A stretch of 64,000 nucleotides of DNA from Stenotrophomonas maltophilia (GTDB lineage: Bacteria; Pseudomonadota; Gammaproteobacteria; Xanthomonadales; Xanthomonadaceae): positions 4,663,001-4,727,000 of the forward strand of contig NZ_CP154630.1 in the NCBI RefSeq assembly GCF_039555535.1, given 5' to 3'. Below the pieces are notes generated by a model. The model had not been told where the DNA came from, did not search any database, and saw only the letters and a program-made list of their open reading frames with translations. Positions 25,066 to 33,991 of the stretch are shown one piece after another. Every line of letters starts with the position of its first letter. Positions within the stretch are counted from its first letter, which is position 1. A program made the position numbers and the translations under genes.

Positions 25066-27840
25066 TCAGTGCGCTTCGTCCCAGTTGTTGCCGATGCCGG
25101 TATCGACCACCAGCGGCACCCGCAGTTTGGCCGCTTGCGACATGCGCTCGACCACCTGCAAACGCAACTCCTCGACGAAACTGCTTTCGGTTTCGAACAC
25201 CAGTTCATCGTGTACCTGCAGGATCATCCGCGCCGGTGCACCGCTGTCACGCAGCCACTGGTCCACGTCCACCATCGCGCGCTTGATGATATCGGCGGCG
25301 GTGCCCTGCATCGGCGCGTTGATCGCAGCACGCTCGGCACCGGCGCGCAGGCCCTGGTTACGTGCATGAATGTCGTTCAGGTACAGTCGGCGGCCGAACA
25401 GGGTCTCTACATAGCCCTGGTCGCGGGCCTGCTGGCGCATCCGCTCCATGAAGTCGCGCACGCCCGGGTAGCGGCTGAAGTACAGCGCCACGTAGTCCTG
25501 CGCCTGGCCCCGGTCGATGCCCAGGTTGCGGGCCAGGCCGAAGGCGCTCATGCCGTACATCAGGCCAAAGTTGATCGCCTTGGCAGCGCGGCGCTCGTTC
25601 GGGGTCACCTCTTCCAGCGCACGCCCGAACACCTCGGCGGCGGTGGCACGGTGGACGTCGGCGCCCTGCTCGAAGGCACGCACCAGGCCCGGGTCCTCGG
25701 ACAGGTGGGCCATGATCCGCAGCTCGATCTGCGAATAGTCGGCGGCCAGCAGCTGGAAGCCCTCCGGGGCGATGAACGCGCGGCGGATGCGGCGGCCATC
25801 TTCGGTGCGGATCGGGATGTTCTGCAGGTTGGGGTCCGACGAGGACAGGCGGCCGGTGGCGGCACCGGACTGGTGGTAGCTGGTGTGCACGCGGCCAGTG
25901 TCGGGGTTGACCATCTCCGGCAGCTTGTCGGTGTAGGTGCTGCGCAGCTTGGCCAGGCCGCGGTAGTCGAGGATTACCCGCGGCAGCTCGTGCTGGTCAG
26001 CAATCGCCTCCAGTGCCTCTTCATTGGTGCTGGGCTGGCCCTTCGGGGTCTTCACCACCGCCGGCAGCTTCAACTCATCGAACAGCACCGCCTGCAGCTG
26101 CTTGGGCGAATCCAGGTTGAAGCTGCGCCCAGCCAGTTCGGTGGCCTTCTGCTGCGCGGCCAGCATGCGCGAGGACAGGTCCTGGCTCTGCCGGCGCAGT
26201 TCGTCGGTGTCGATGCGCACGCCGTTGGCTTCGATCGTGGTCAGCACCGGCACCAGCGGCATCTCGATGTCGCGGTACACGCTGTCCAGCGCTGGCTCGG
26301 CCAGCAGCTGCGGCTGCAGCGCGTGGTGCAGGCGCAGGGTGATGTCGGCGTCCTCGGCGGCGTAGCGGCTGGCTTCGTCGATGCCCACCTGCGAGAACGG
26401 AATCTGCTTGGCGCCCTTGCCGGCCACGTCCTCGAACTTGATGGTGCTGTAGCCCAGGTAGCGCAGGGCCAGCGAATCCATGTCGTGGCGGGTGGCGGTG
26501 GAATTGAGCACGAAGCTCTCCAGCATCGTGTCGTCATGGTAGCCCTGTACGTCCACGCCATGGCGGCGCAGCACGTGGAGGTCGTACTTGCCGTGCTGGC
26601 CCAGCTTCTTCTTCGCCGGGTCCTGCAGCACCGGGCGCAGGGCATCGAGCACCTGCTGGAGCGGCAGCTGGGCCGGCGCCCCCGGGTAATCGTGGCCGAC
26701 CGGAATGTAGGCGGCCTTGCCCGGCTCGACCGCCAGGCTGACGCCGACCAGGCGCGCGCGCATCGCGTCCAGCGCATCGGTTTCGGTATCGAAGCTGATC
26801 AGCTCGGCCTGCTGCAGGCGCTCCACCCAGGCCTGCAGCTGCCCGGGGGTCGACACCGTCTCGTATTCACCCGGCTCGGACAGCGCAGGATCCAGCGCGC
26901 CAGCGGCTGGCACCTCGGCGCTGCCACGGGCGAAGCCGGCGGCGGTGCCGCGCAGGCTCGGGGTGGCTTCGCTGGCCACTGCCGGTGCCGGCAGCGGTGC
27001 ACCCAGTTCCTTCAGCGCCTGGGTGAAGCCGTAACGCGTATACAGCTCGGTCAGCTCCGGTACGTCCTGCTCGCGCAGGGCCAGCGTGGTCGGGCTGGCG
27101 TCCAGCGCCACGTCGGTGCGGATGGTCACCAGCTCGCGGTTCAGCGGCAGCCGTTCCAGTGCAGCGCGCAGGTTCTCGCCGATCTTGCCCTTCATGGTCG
27201 GCGCGGCCGCCATCACGCCGTCCAGGTGCTGGTACTCGGCCAGCCACTTGGCGGCGGTCTTCGGCCCGCACTTCTCCACGCCCGGCACGTTGTCGACCGC
27301 GTCGCCCATCAGCGCCAGCAGGTCGATGATCTGGTCGGCGCGCACGCCGAACTTCTCCATCACCGCCGCGTCCGAATCCATGCGGCTGCCGGTCATGGTG
27401 TTGACCAGCTCGATGCCCGGGCGCACCAGCTGGGCAAAGTCCTTGTCGCCGGTGGAAATGGTCACCTTCAGGTCCTGCGCCAGGCCCTGCAGGGCCAGCG
27501 TACCGATCACATCGTCGGCTTCCACGCCGGGAATGCGCAGGATGCTGATGCCCAGCGCCTCGACGATGCGGCACATCGGCTCGACCTGGCTGCGCAGCTC
27601 ATCGGGCATCGGTGGGCGGTTGGCCTTGTACTGGTCGTACAGGTCGTCACGGAAGGTCTTGCCGGGCGCATCGACCACGAACGCTACGTAGGCCGGGCGC
27701 TCCTTCAGCGTCGAGCGCAGCATGTTGACCACGCCGAACAGGGCGCCGGTGGGTTCGCCCTGTGCATTGGACAGGGGCGGCAGCGCGTGGAACGCGCGGT
27801 ACAGGTAACTGGACCCGTCGATCAGGACTAATCTGCTCAT
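25066..27840 (-). CDS. polA: DNA polymerase I
   Basis: A 924-residue polymerase with all three domains. The 5'-3' exonuclease (residues 1 to about 290) starts LVLIDGSSYLYRAFHALPPL and has GVEADDVIG. The 3'-5' exonuclease (about 325-520) keeps the DTETDALD metal site and DYHD-like residues (GYHDDTMLE). The polymerase domain has AADYSQIELRIMAHLS (motif A), the O-helix RRAAKAINFGLMYG (motif B) and QVHDELVFE (motif C). It does gap filling, Okazaki maturation and repair. All catalytic residues seem intact. The sX13-like RNA lies directly downstream, and a divergent lipoprotein gene upstream. Confidence 0.97.
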   Translation of the reverse strand: MSRLVLIDGSSYLYRAFHALPPLSNAQGEPTGALFGVVNMLRSTLKERPAYVAFVVDAPGKTFRDDLYDQYKANRPPMPDELRSQVEPMCRIVEALGISILRIPGVEADDVIGTLALQGLAQDLKVTISTGDKDFAQLVRPGIELVNTMTGSRMDSDAAVMEKFGVRADQIIDLLALMGDAVDNVPGVEKCGPKTAAKWLAEYQHLDGVMAAAPTMKGKIGENLRAALERLPLNRELVTIRTDVALDASPTTLALREQDVPELTELYTRYGFTQALKELGAPLPAPAVASEATPSLRGTAAGFARGSAEVPAAGALDPALSEPGEYETVSTPGQLQAWVERLQQAELISFDTETDALDAMRARLVGVSLAVEPGKAAYIPVGHDYPGAPAQLPLQQVLDALRPVLQDPAKKKLGQHGKYDLHVLRRHGVDVQGYHDDTMLESFVLNSTATRHDMDSLALRYLGYSTIKFEDVAGKGAKQIPFSQVGIDEASRYAAEDADITLRLHHALQPQLLAEPALDSVYRDIEMPLVPVLTTIEANGVRIDTDELRRQSQDLSSRMLAAQQKATELAGRSFNLDSPKQLQAVLFDELKLPAVVKTPKGQPSTNEEALEAIADQHELPRVILDYRGLAKLRSTYTDKLPEMVNPDTGRVHTSYHQSGAATGRLSSSDPNLQNIPIRTEDGRRIRRAFIAPEGFQLLAADYSQIELRIMAHLSEDPGLVRAFEQGADVHRATAAEVFGRALEEVTPNERRAAKAINFGLMYGMSAFGLARNLGIDRGQAQDYVALYFSRYPGVRDFMERMRQQARDQGYVETLFGRRLYLNDIHARNQGLRAGAERAAINAPMQGTAADIIKRAMVDVDQWLRDSGAPARMILQVHDELVFETESSFVEELRLQVVERMSQAAKLRVPLVVDTGIGNNWDEAH

Positions 27841-27938
27841 GGGTCGATTCTACGCGCCCGTGCCTGCACCGCGACGACACGGCACACGCGCGGCGATGGG
27901 GCATAATCAAGGCTCTATCCAGGCAAAGGCCCCCGCCG

Positions 27939-28223
27939 ATGAAGACCCTGATGCTGGCTTCCCTGCTCCTGCTCGCTGGCTGCGCCAGCATGGGTGGCGC
28001 AGGTGCTCCCCCGGTGGACGTCAAGGGCGCCGATGTCTCCAAGCGCACCATGGACAACGGCGATGTCATCGAGGAATACCGCGTGTCCGGCCAGCTGCGC
28101 ATGGTCAAGGTGACCCCGTCGCGCGGTGCTCCGTTCTACATGTACGACAAGAACGGCGACGGCCGTTTCGACAACGACAAGGACGGCGTCTCGCCGGTGT
28201 ACTGGAAGCTGTACAGCTGGTGA
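27939..28223 (+). CDS. DUF2782-family lipoprotein
   Basis: A 94-residue protein with a lipoprotein signal (MLASLLLLAGC, lipid Cys at about residue 15) and a short conserved domain containing NGDVIEEYRVSGQLRMVKV and a C-terminal PVYWKLYSW. DUF2782 proteins occur divergent from or next to polA in many gammaproteobacteria. The function is unknown. A -10-like CATAAT lies upstream at 27903-27908. Confidence 0.88.
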   Translation: MKTLMLASLLLLAGCASMGGAGAPPVDVKGADVSKRTMDNGDVIEEYRVSGQLRMVKVTPSRGAPFYMYDKNGDGRFDNDKDGVSPVYWKLYSW

Positions 28224-28230
28224 GGTGACC

Positions 28231-28269
28231 GGGGCCGGATCCCTTTCCGCAGGAAAGGGCTCTGACCCC
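28231..28269. repeat. Palindrome of the GGGTCAGAGCCCTTTCC family
   Basis: The arms GGATCCCTTTCC and GGAAAGGGCTCTGACC flank a 4-base loop, directly after the DUF2782 gene. It may act as its transcription end. Confidence 0.75.
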
Positions 28270-28295
28270 ATCATGGCAAACGGCACGGCCACCAC

Positions 28296-28331
28296 AAAAA
28301 ACAACGCCGGCGCGCATCCTGCGGCCGGCGT
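28296..28331 (-). terminator. Intrinsic terminator of the universal stress protein gene
   Basis: On the minus strand ACGCCGGC (28331-28324) pairs with GCCGGCGT (28311-28304) around a GC-rich loop and is followed within a few bases by a run of six U (28301-28296). Confidence 0.75.
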
Positions 28332-28372
28332 CGGGTCCCCTCCCCGGGAACGCTTGAATCAGTGGGTGTGGA

Positions 28373-28819
28373 TCAGCGGATGACCAGCACCGGCAGCGTG
28401 CTGCGCGCCAGCACTTCCGCGGTCTGGCTGCCCAGCAGCACGCGGGTCACGCCGCGACGGCCATGCGAGGTCATCACGATCAGATCGCTGTTGCGCTCGC
28501 CCGCCGTCTCGATGATGCCATCGGCCGCATAGCGGTCCAGCACGTGTATCGGGTTGGCGGTAATGCCCTGCTCGGCCGCCTTGGCCAGCGCGGGCTGAAG
28601 GACCTTCTGCGCGCCTTCCTCGCGGTCGGCCTTGTACTCCGGGCTGTTCATGTAGCCCACGCTCCAGCCCATGGCGTCGTACATGCCGACGGCCCACGGC
28701 TCGGAAACGGTCACGATATCGACCTCGGCATTGAGGTCCTTGGCCAGCTCCAGGCCCTTGGCCAGGCCTTTGTCGGCCAGCTCGGACCCGTCGGTGGCAA
28801 TCAGGATGCGCTTGTACAT
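28373..28819 (-). CDS. Universal stress protein (UspA family)
   Basis: A 148-residue single-domain Usp. It starts MYKRILIATDGSELADKG and ends with the nucleotide-binding block SDLIVMTSHGRRGVTRVLLG then AEVLARSTLPVLVIR; the GxxGxxxxxxGS-like loop suggests the ATP-binding subgroup. Usp proteins help survival during starvation, oxygen limitation or other stress in the cytosol. The ATG at 28819 follows GGAGCCCCACC. Confidence 0.93.
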   Translation of the reverse strand: MYKRILIATDGSELADKGLAKGLELAKDLNAEVDIVTVSEPWAVGMYDAMGWSVGYMNSPEYKADREEGAQKVLQPALAKAAEQGITANPIHVLDRYAADGIIETAGERNSDLIVMTSHGRRGVTRVLLGSQTAEVLARSTLPVLVIR

Positions 28820-29002
28820 GGTGGGGCTCCGTAGCGATCTGCCAGATGGGAACAACACCATTGCACACCGGATGTGCAGGCTGCGCCTTGAGCAGGATCA
28901 ATCCGGCGCAGAGCAGCGGCCCGTGCGCATCGCCGGCTTGCGCGCCCGCTTACCCCCAAGCATGCTGGCCAGGCGGTATCGGGCCGCGCCAGGAAAACAT
29001 GC

Positions 29003-29149
29003 ATGCAGGACAGCAAGCCGACATCACGAAGCCCCCTCAGGATCATCCTTTGGAGCCTCATCGCCGCCTTCGTGCTGTTCTACGGCGGCTATCATCTGGG
29101 CAAGGACATGGCGCTGCGTGACAACGCCCGCCAAGCAGCAGGCAAGTAA
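29003..29149 (+). CDS. Small (48 aa) single-pass membrane protein
   Basis: A short frame starting MQDSKPTSRSPLR, with one membrane helix (about residues 14-31, IILWSLIAAFVLFYGGYHLG) and a charged tail ending RQAAGK. A possible AGGAAAA ribosome site lies about 6 bases upstream. Nothing longer fits this 183-base interval between the Usp gene and a repeat. The composition, with a positive N-terminal flank and a clean helix, looks like a real small protein, but this rests on composition alone. Confidence 0.5.
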   Translation: MQDSKPTSRSPLRIILWSLIAAFVLFYGGYHLGKDMALRDNARQAAGK

Positions 29150-29158
29150 GTTGCTTCT

Positions 29159-29217
29159 GTAGAGCCGAGCCCATGCTCGGCTGCGGATGGAGGAGCCGAG
29201 CATGGGCTCGGCTCTAC
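29159..29217. repeat. SMAG element, perfect GTAG palindrome pair
   Basis: GTAGAGCCGAGCCCATGCTC followed by GGCT, a short spacer, and the exact inverted copy ending GCTCTAC. It is the archetype of the main repeat family in this window. Confidence 0.85.
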
Positions 29218-29230
29218 ATCAGGCCCATGC

Positions 29231-29785
29231 TCAGGCGATCTGCACCACGCGTGCGTTCTGGCACAGCGGATAGCTGGCCACGAATTCGGCAATCGCATCA
29301 CGCATCGCCTCGAACGATTCGCCATACATGTACAGCGCGGTTTCGGTCGGGCCCTGCCACCAGCTGCAGATCTCGCCCAGGCCGTCGATGTTCTCCGACA
29401 GTTGTTCGAATACGTGGTTGGAATCGCACTGTTCGTAGACTTCGTCCGGCAGATTCAGGCCATCCAGGTAGATGCCGAGGCCCTCGGTCACGCCGAAGCT
29501 GCGATCAGCCTCGCCAGCCCCCTGCAGCTGCGAACCCTTCGGCGCGCCCAGCTGTTCCAGCAGATCGATCAGCTTCGGCACGCCGGCCGCGTCCACCAGG
29601 GCAACTTCAATATCGCCGTACTCGACCTCACCCAGGTCCGACATCGCGGTGCCGCCGCCGGTGAGCTCGCCCACCTGGGCCGCCTGCAGCAGCGCGTCGA
29701 GCGGATCCTCGAACAGCTCGTGGCGATGCTCCGGCTGCAGCCGGGCGTTCAACTTCACAGTGACGTGCAGCGTGGGTTCGGTCAT
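29231..29785 (-). CDS. Conserved hypothetical acidic protein
   Basis: A 184-residue acidic cytosolic protein without signal peptide or membrane helices. It has an alternating alpha/beta look, with segments VEYGDIEVALVDAAGVPKLIDLLEQLGAPKG (beta strand then helix), GLGIYLDGLNLPDEVYEQCD and a Trp pair in ICSWWQGPTETALYMYG. I do not recognise a named domain. It is bracketed by two SMAG elements (29159-29217 and 29817-29882). The start ATG at 29785 is the only good one. Confidence 0.75.
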   Translation of the reverse strand: MTEPTLHVTVKLNARLQPEHRHELFEDPLDALLQAAQVGELTGGGTAMSDLGEVEYGDIEVALVDAAGVPKLIDLLEQLGAPKGSQLQGAGEADRSFGVTEGLGIYLDGLNLPDEVYEQCDSNHVFEQLSENIDGLGEICSWWQGPTETALYMYGESFEAMRDAIAEFVASYPLCQNARVVQIA

Positions 29786-29816
29786 GGGGCGTTCCTGGAA
29801 GATGTCGCCGCCTATT

Positions 29817-29882
29817 GTAGAGCTGAGCCCATGCTCGGCTGCTTTTTCCGCCAGAAGCAGCCGAGCATGGGCTCGGCTCTAC
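29817..29882. repeat. SMAG element
   Basis: GTAGAGCTGAGCCCATGCTC and its inverted copy separated by about 16 bases. It ends 9 bases from the end of the disrupted phosphatase gene. Confidence 0.85.
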
Positions 29883-29891
29883 AACAGCCCG

Positions 29892-30218
29892 TCAGCGCAG
29901 GAACGGCGTCACCTTGCGTTTCAGCAACTCCACCAGCACCGGGTCCATGTAGTCGTAGTCATCCGGGATATCCAGGCAGATCACCCGCTTGCCGTTCAAT
30001 CAGGCCTTGTAGCGGCTGGACAGCCGGTTGCGGTGGGCGCGTTCCATCACGAACACCAGGTCGGCCCACTGCAGCAGCTCGGGGCTGAGCACTTCCTCGG
30101 CGTCGGCCAGCAGCCCGGCCGAGGCGGTCTCGATACCCGGCCAATCGGCAAATACCTGCTCGGCCGTCGGGCTGCGCAGGCGGTTCTGGCTGCAGAGGAA
30201 GAGCACGTTGCGGGTCAT
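29892..30218 (-). pseudogene. Low-molecular-weight tyrosine phosphatase-like gene with an in-frame TGA
   Basis: The frame starts MTRNVLFLCSQNRLRSPTAE, whose CSQNRLRS fits the CX5RS phosphatase loop (Cys9, Arg15), and continues DLVFVMERAHRNRL. Codon 73 is TGA (30002-30000). Without it the same frame runs on through LNGKRVICLDIPDDYDYMDP to TGA at 29892, giving the usual 108 residues of this family, whose C-terminus normally has this LDIPDDY block. The stop therefore truncates a conserved enzyme: the catalytic loop stays but the conserved tail is lost. A single base change (for example CGA or TGG to TGA) or a sequencing error would explain it. SMAG repeats sit 9 and 14 bases from its two ends. 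Confidence 0.8.
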
Positions 30219-30232
30219 GCGTACTCGCCTTT

Positions 30233-30297
30233 GTAGAGCCGAGCCATGCTCGGCTGGTTTTCTCCGCCAAAAGCAGCCGAGCATGGCCGGGCTCTAC
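30233..30297. repeat. SMAG element
   Basis: GTAGAGCCGAGCCATGCTCG and the inverted partner, with one base missing from the first stem and one from the second. It lies between uvrD and the phosphatase-like gene, just upstream of the latter's start. Confidence 0.8.
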
Positions 30298-30322
30298 AGG
30301 AGTTCCCGCCCCTCGATGGTGA

Positions 30323-32515
30323 TCAGATCACCGTCAGATTCGCATACGCCATCACCAGCCACTTGCTGCCGGCGTCGGCGAACTCGACCTGGACGCGGGC
30401 GTGCGCGCCGCTGCCCTCGTAGTCAGTCACCATGCCTTCGCCGAACTTGGGGTGGGTGACCAGCGCACCGAGCTTGACCGGCGGTGCCTCGATCGAGGCA
30501 TGGCCCATCACCCGGCTGGCGCCCATCGAGGCCGGCCGCGAGACCTGCACCTTCGGGCGCACTTCGTGCAGCAGCTCGCGCGGAATCTCGCGCAGGAAGC
30601 GCGACGGCAGGCTGTAGTTGTCCTGGCCGTGGATGCGGCGCGATTCGGCATAGCTCAGCACCAGCTTCTGGCGCGCGCGGGTGATGCCCACGTAGGCCAG
30701 GCGGCGCTCTTCTTCCAGCCGCCCGCTTTCCTCCAGCGAACGTGCGCTGGGGAACAGGCCTTCTTCCAGGCCGGCCAGGAACACCAGCGGGAATTCCAGG
30801 CCCTTGGCCGAGTGCAGGGTCATCAGCTGCACGCCGTCCTCGCCCGCCTGCGCCTGGCCCTCACCGGCCTCGAGTGCGGCATAGGCCAGGAACGCGACCA
30901 GCTCGTCCATGTCCTCGCCCACTTCCTCGATGTCGTCGGCGCGGCGCACGAAGCGCGACGCCACCGAGACCAGTTCGTCGAGGTTGTCGGTGCGCGATTC
31001 CGAGTCCAGCGCGTTGCGGCTTTCCTTGCTCCAGTGCTCGCGCAGCTGCGAGCGGGCCAGCACGTGGTCCACGCGCTCGGCCAGCGTCATGTGCACGGTC
31101 TGGGCCTGCAGCTCGTTGACCAGCCCCAGGAAGCCGGCCAGCGCATTGCGCGCGCGTGCGGCCAGCGCGTTGCCCTGGGTGACCAGCATGGTCGCTTCCC
31201 ACAACGAGATGCCCTGTGCGCGCGCCTCGCGGCGCACTTCGTCCAGCGTGCGGTCGCCGATGCCACGGGTGGGCGTGTTGACCGCGCGCTCGAACGCCGC
31301 GTCATCGTTGCGGTTGGACAGCAGGCGCAGGTAGGCCAGCGCGTCCTTGATTTCGGCACGCTCGAAGAAGCGCATGCCGCCGTACACGCGGTACGGCACC
31401 TGTTCGCTCAGCAGCGCTTCTTCCAGCGCGCGCGACTGCGCGTTGCTGCGGTAGAGCACGGCCACTTCGGTGTAGCTGCCACCGTCGCGCACCCACTGGC
31501 GCGCACGCTCGACGATGTAGCGCGCCTCGTCCATTTCGTTGTAAGCGGCGTACAGGTCGATCGGTTCGCCGTCGCCGCTGTCGGTCCACAGCTGCTTGCC
31601 GATGCGGTCGGGGTTGTGCGCGATCACCGCATTGGCGGCACCGAGGATGTTGGCGGTGGAGCGGTAGTTCTGTTCCAGGCGGATGGTCTGCGCCCCCGGG
31701 AAATCGCGCAGGAAACCCTGCACGTTCTCGACCTTGGCGCCGCGCCAGCCATAGATGGCCTGGTCATCATCGCCGACCACGAACACGTGGCCTTCATGCC
31801 CGGCCAGCACGCGCACGAAGGCGTACTGGATGGCGTTGGTGTCCTGGAATTCGTCCACCAGGATTTCGCGGAAGCGGGCGCGGTAGTGCGACAGCAGCGC
31901 CGGGTTGTCACGCAGCAGTTCATGCGCGCGCAGCAGCAGCTCGGCGAAGTCGACCAGGCCGGCGCGGTCGCAGCGCGCCTGGTATTCGATGTAGGCCTGG
32001 CGCATGGTTTCCAGCCACGCATCGTGCGGTTCGGGCTGGATGTGCTGCGGGCGGCGGCCTTCGTCCTTCTGCGCGTTGATCCACCACGCGATCTGCTTGG
32101 CCGGGTACTTGCCGTCGTCCAGCTCCAGCGCCTGCACCACGCGCTTGACCAGCCGCAGCTGGTCATCCGAATCCATCACCTGGAAGCCTTCGGGCAGCTT
32201 GGCGTCCTGCCAGTGCAGGCGCAGCAGGCGGTTGGCCAGGCCGTGGAAGGTACCGATCCACATGCCGCGGCTGCCATTGGGCAGCTGGGCGTCGATGCGG
32301 TGGCGCATTTCGCCGGCCGCCTTGTTGGTGAAGGTCACCGCGAAGATGCCGTGGGTCGGCACGCCGTCGACTTCATGCAGCCAGGCGATGCGGTGGGTGA
32401 GTACGCGGGTCTTGCCGGAACCGGCACCGGCCAGCACCAGGTGGTGGCCGGGGGGAGCGGAGACGGCTTCGCGCTGGGCCGGGTTCAGGCCATCAAGCAG
32501 GTGGGAGACATCCAT
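30323..32515 (-). CDS. uvrD: ATP-dependent DNA helicase II
   Basis: A 730-residue superfamily 1A helicase. Motif I (GAGSGKT, residues 30-36), Ia (FTNKAAGEMRHRI), II (DEFQDT), III (GDDDQAIYGWRG), IV (LEQNYRS), V (LMTLHSAKGLEFPLVFLAG) and VI (YVGITRARQKL) are all present. A C-terminal Tudor-like extension (GALVTHPKFGEGMVTDYEG) is typical of UvrD. It unwinds DNA 3'-5' in nucleotide-excision and mismatch repair. It begins 9 bases after the FAD protein ends, so the two may share a transcript. Confidence 0.95.
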   Translation of the reverse strand: MDVSHLLDGLNPAQREAVSAPPGHHLVLAGAGSGKTRVLTHRIAWLHEVDGVPTHGIFAVTFTNKAAGEMRHRIDAQLPNGSRGMWIGTFHGLANRLLRLHWQDAKLPEGFQVMDSDDQLRLVKRVVQALELDDGKYPAKQIAWWINAQKDEGRRPQHIQPEPHDAWLETMRQAYIEYQARCDRAGLVDFAELLLRAHELLRDNPALLSHYRARFREILVDEFQDTNAIQYAFVRVLAGHEGHVFVVGDDDQAIYGWRGAKVENVQGFLRDFPGAQTIRLEQNYRSTANILGAANAVIAHNPDRIGKQLWTDSGDGEPIDLYAAYNEMDEARYIVERARQWVRDGGSYTEVAVLYRSNAQSRALEEALLSEQVPYRVYGGMRFFERAEIKDALAYLRLLSNRNDDAAFERAVNTPTRGIGDRTLDEVRREARAQGISLWEATMLVTQGNALAARARNALAGFLGLVNELQAQTVHMTLAERVDHVLARSQLREHWSKESRNALDSESRTDNLDELVSVASRFVRRADDIEEVGEDMDELVAFLAYAALEAGEGQAQAGEDGVQLMTLHSAKGLEFPLVFLAGLEEGLFPSARSLEESGRLEEERRLAYVGITRARQKLVLSYAESRRIHGQDNYSLPSRFLREIPRELLHEVRPKVQVSRPASMGASRVMGHASIEAPPVKLGALVTHPKFGEGMVTDYEGSGAHARVQVEFADAGSKWLVMAYANLTVI

Positions 32516-32524
32516 GCCCCCATT

Positions 32525-33928
32525 TTACGGCATCGCCGTCGCGGCTCCTGCGACCACTTCGGTGGCAAGCGCCTGCGCCTGCTGACGCAGTTCAGGCACC
32601 GCCAGGCTTTCCCACAGGCTGCCGATGCGCAGGCTGCCGAGCACGCCCAGCCGCGCCTGCGGCTGGCCACCGGCGGCGCACAGGCGGTCGCCCGGCACCG
32701 TGCTGTCCAGACCCAGCCCATGCGGACCGGGACGGGCCAGTCCATCTGCCTGCAGCTGCTGCAGCAAGGGATTGCGCAACGCGCTGGCGCGGGTCTCCAC
32801 GCCGGTGGCGTTGATCACGCCGCCGATCGTCCAGTGCTGTTCATTGCCGTTGGCATCGCGGCCAGACAGCCGCAGGGCATCGCCTTCGCGGCCGACGCGT
32901 TGCAGGCGGGACCGGTGAATGCGCAGTTGGCCGCTTTCGATCAGCGCCTGCAGCTGTGCGTCGACCTCTTCGGCGATGCGGTGGCGATGCACGTCCCAGT
33001 AGCGCACCACATGGCGCAGGAAGCGGCGCTGGTCGGCCGCGTCGAGGCTGCACCACAGTGCCTGCCCGTGCGGACGGATGCGGTCCATCACCCCCTGCCA
33101 CGGCAGACCATCGGCCTGCGCCTGGCGCGCGAACCCGCGCAACGCGCGCAGGCGCTGGCGCAGGCTCATCGGCAGCAGCGCAGCCGGGTCGAACGAGGGC
33201 AGGCCGCCATGCGCATGCGGCAACGGCAGCAGCCCATGGCGCGAGATCACGTGCAGCGGGCCGGTGTGGCCGGCAGCGACCAATGCCAGCACGGTGTCAG
33301 CCATGCTCAGGCCGGAGCCGACGATGGCCACGGCCTGCTCACCGGCCAGGGTGCGTATGCCGTCGTAGTCCCAGGCCTCGATCACGTCATCGGCGGGCAG
33401 TGCCTCGGCACCGGCTACCGGCAGCGGCCGCATGCTGTTGCCGGTGGCGAGCACTGCCTGTGCGGCGTGCAGCGTCTGGCCATCGCCGAGTGCCAGCTGG
33501 TAGCCGTGGTCATCCGGCTGCAGGCCCAGTACCGGCTGCACGATCACCTGCAGCTGTGCCGGGCTGGCCGCGGCGGCCTCCTGCAGGCGCTGCTGCAGGT
33601 ACGCTGCAAAGTAGTGGCGGCACACGTAACGCTCGCCCAGCACCTCGCGCGCCTCGCCCGGGTAGGCGTTGGCGGCCATCAGGTAGTCGAGGAAATCGCC
33701 GGGCTGGTCGGCAAACGCACTCATCTTCGCCGCCGGCACGTTCAGCAGGTGCTCCGGCCACGGCGTGGCATAGGCGATGCCCTGCGCCAGCTGCGAAGCC
33801 GGTTCGAAGATGGCCAGCGCCAGCGGCGCCTGGGCCTGGCGCAACACCTGGATCGCCACCAGCACCCCGGCCGCACCACCACCGATGATTGCCAGGTCCA
33901 GTTCGCCATTACGCGGTGAATCAGTCAT
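32525..33928 (-). CDS. FAD/NAD(P)-binding protein (NAD_binding_9 type)
   Basis: A 467-residue flavoprotein-like protein. The N-terminal Rossmann motif IIGGGAAGVLVAIQVL binds FAD, and a second GxGxxx site (AIVGSGLSMADTVLALV, around residue 190) fits NAD(P). The ATPWPEHLLNVPA block is characteristic of this uncharacterised group, often annotated with hydroxyacylglutathione hydrolase or pyridine nucleotide-disulfide oxidoreductase names. The substrate is unknown. The start may be ATG 33946 or 33928; neither has a strong ribosome site, and I chose the shorter because the Rossmann motif then falls near the expected distance. Confidence 0.82.
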   Translation of the reverse strand: MTDSPRNGELDLAIIGGGAAGVLVAIQVLRQAQAPLALAIFEPASQLAQGIAYATPWPEHLLNVPAAKMSAFADQPGDFLDYLMAANAYPGEAREVLGERYVCRHYFAAYLQQRLQEAAAASPAQLQVIVQPVLGLQPDDHGYQLALGDGQTLHAAQAVLATGNSMRPLPVAGAEALPADDVIEAWDYDGIRTLAGEQAVAIVGSGLSMADTVLALVAAGHTGPLHVISRHGLLPLPHAHGGLPSFDPAALLPMSLRQRLRALRGFARQAQADGLPWQGVMDRIRPHGQALWCSLDAADQRRFLRHVVRYWDVHRHRIAEEVDAQLQALIESGQLRIHRSRLQRVGREGDALRLSGRDANGNEQHWTIGGVINATGVETRASALRNPLLQQLQADGLARPGPHGLGLDSTVPGDRLCAAGGQPQARLGVLGSLRIGSLWESLAVPELRQQAQALATEVVAGAATAMP

Positions 33929-33991
33929 GCGCCGATTGTAGGCCATCGGCGATGACGGGCCGGATTGCCGAAGCGGGCGGTTGCCGCCGTT

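Noticed and set aside
25069..27831. A 920-codon open frame antisense to polA
   Set aside because: High-GC codon bias opens long antisense frames; its translation is low-complexity (Gln/His/Arg-rich) and polA on the other strand is complete.
30000..30002. Selenocysteine recoding of the in-frame TGA in the phosphatase-like gene
   Set aside because: The catalytic Cys lies elsewhere (residue 9), no convincing downstream recoding hairpin was seen, and no sel genes are in the window.
30401..33919. An 1172-codon open frame antisense to uvrD and the FAD protein
   Set aside because: It spans two clearly real genes on the other strand and has no domain; it is a composition artefact.
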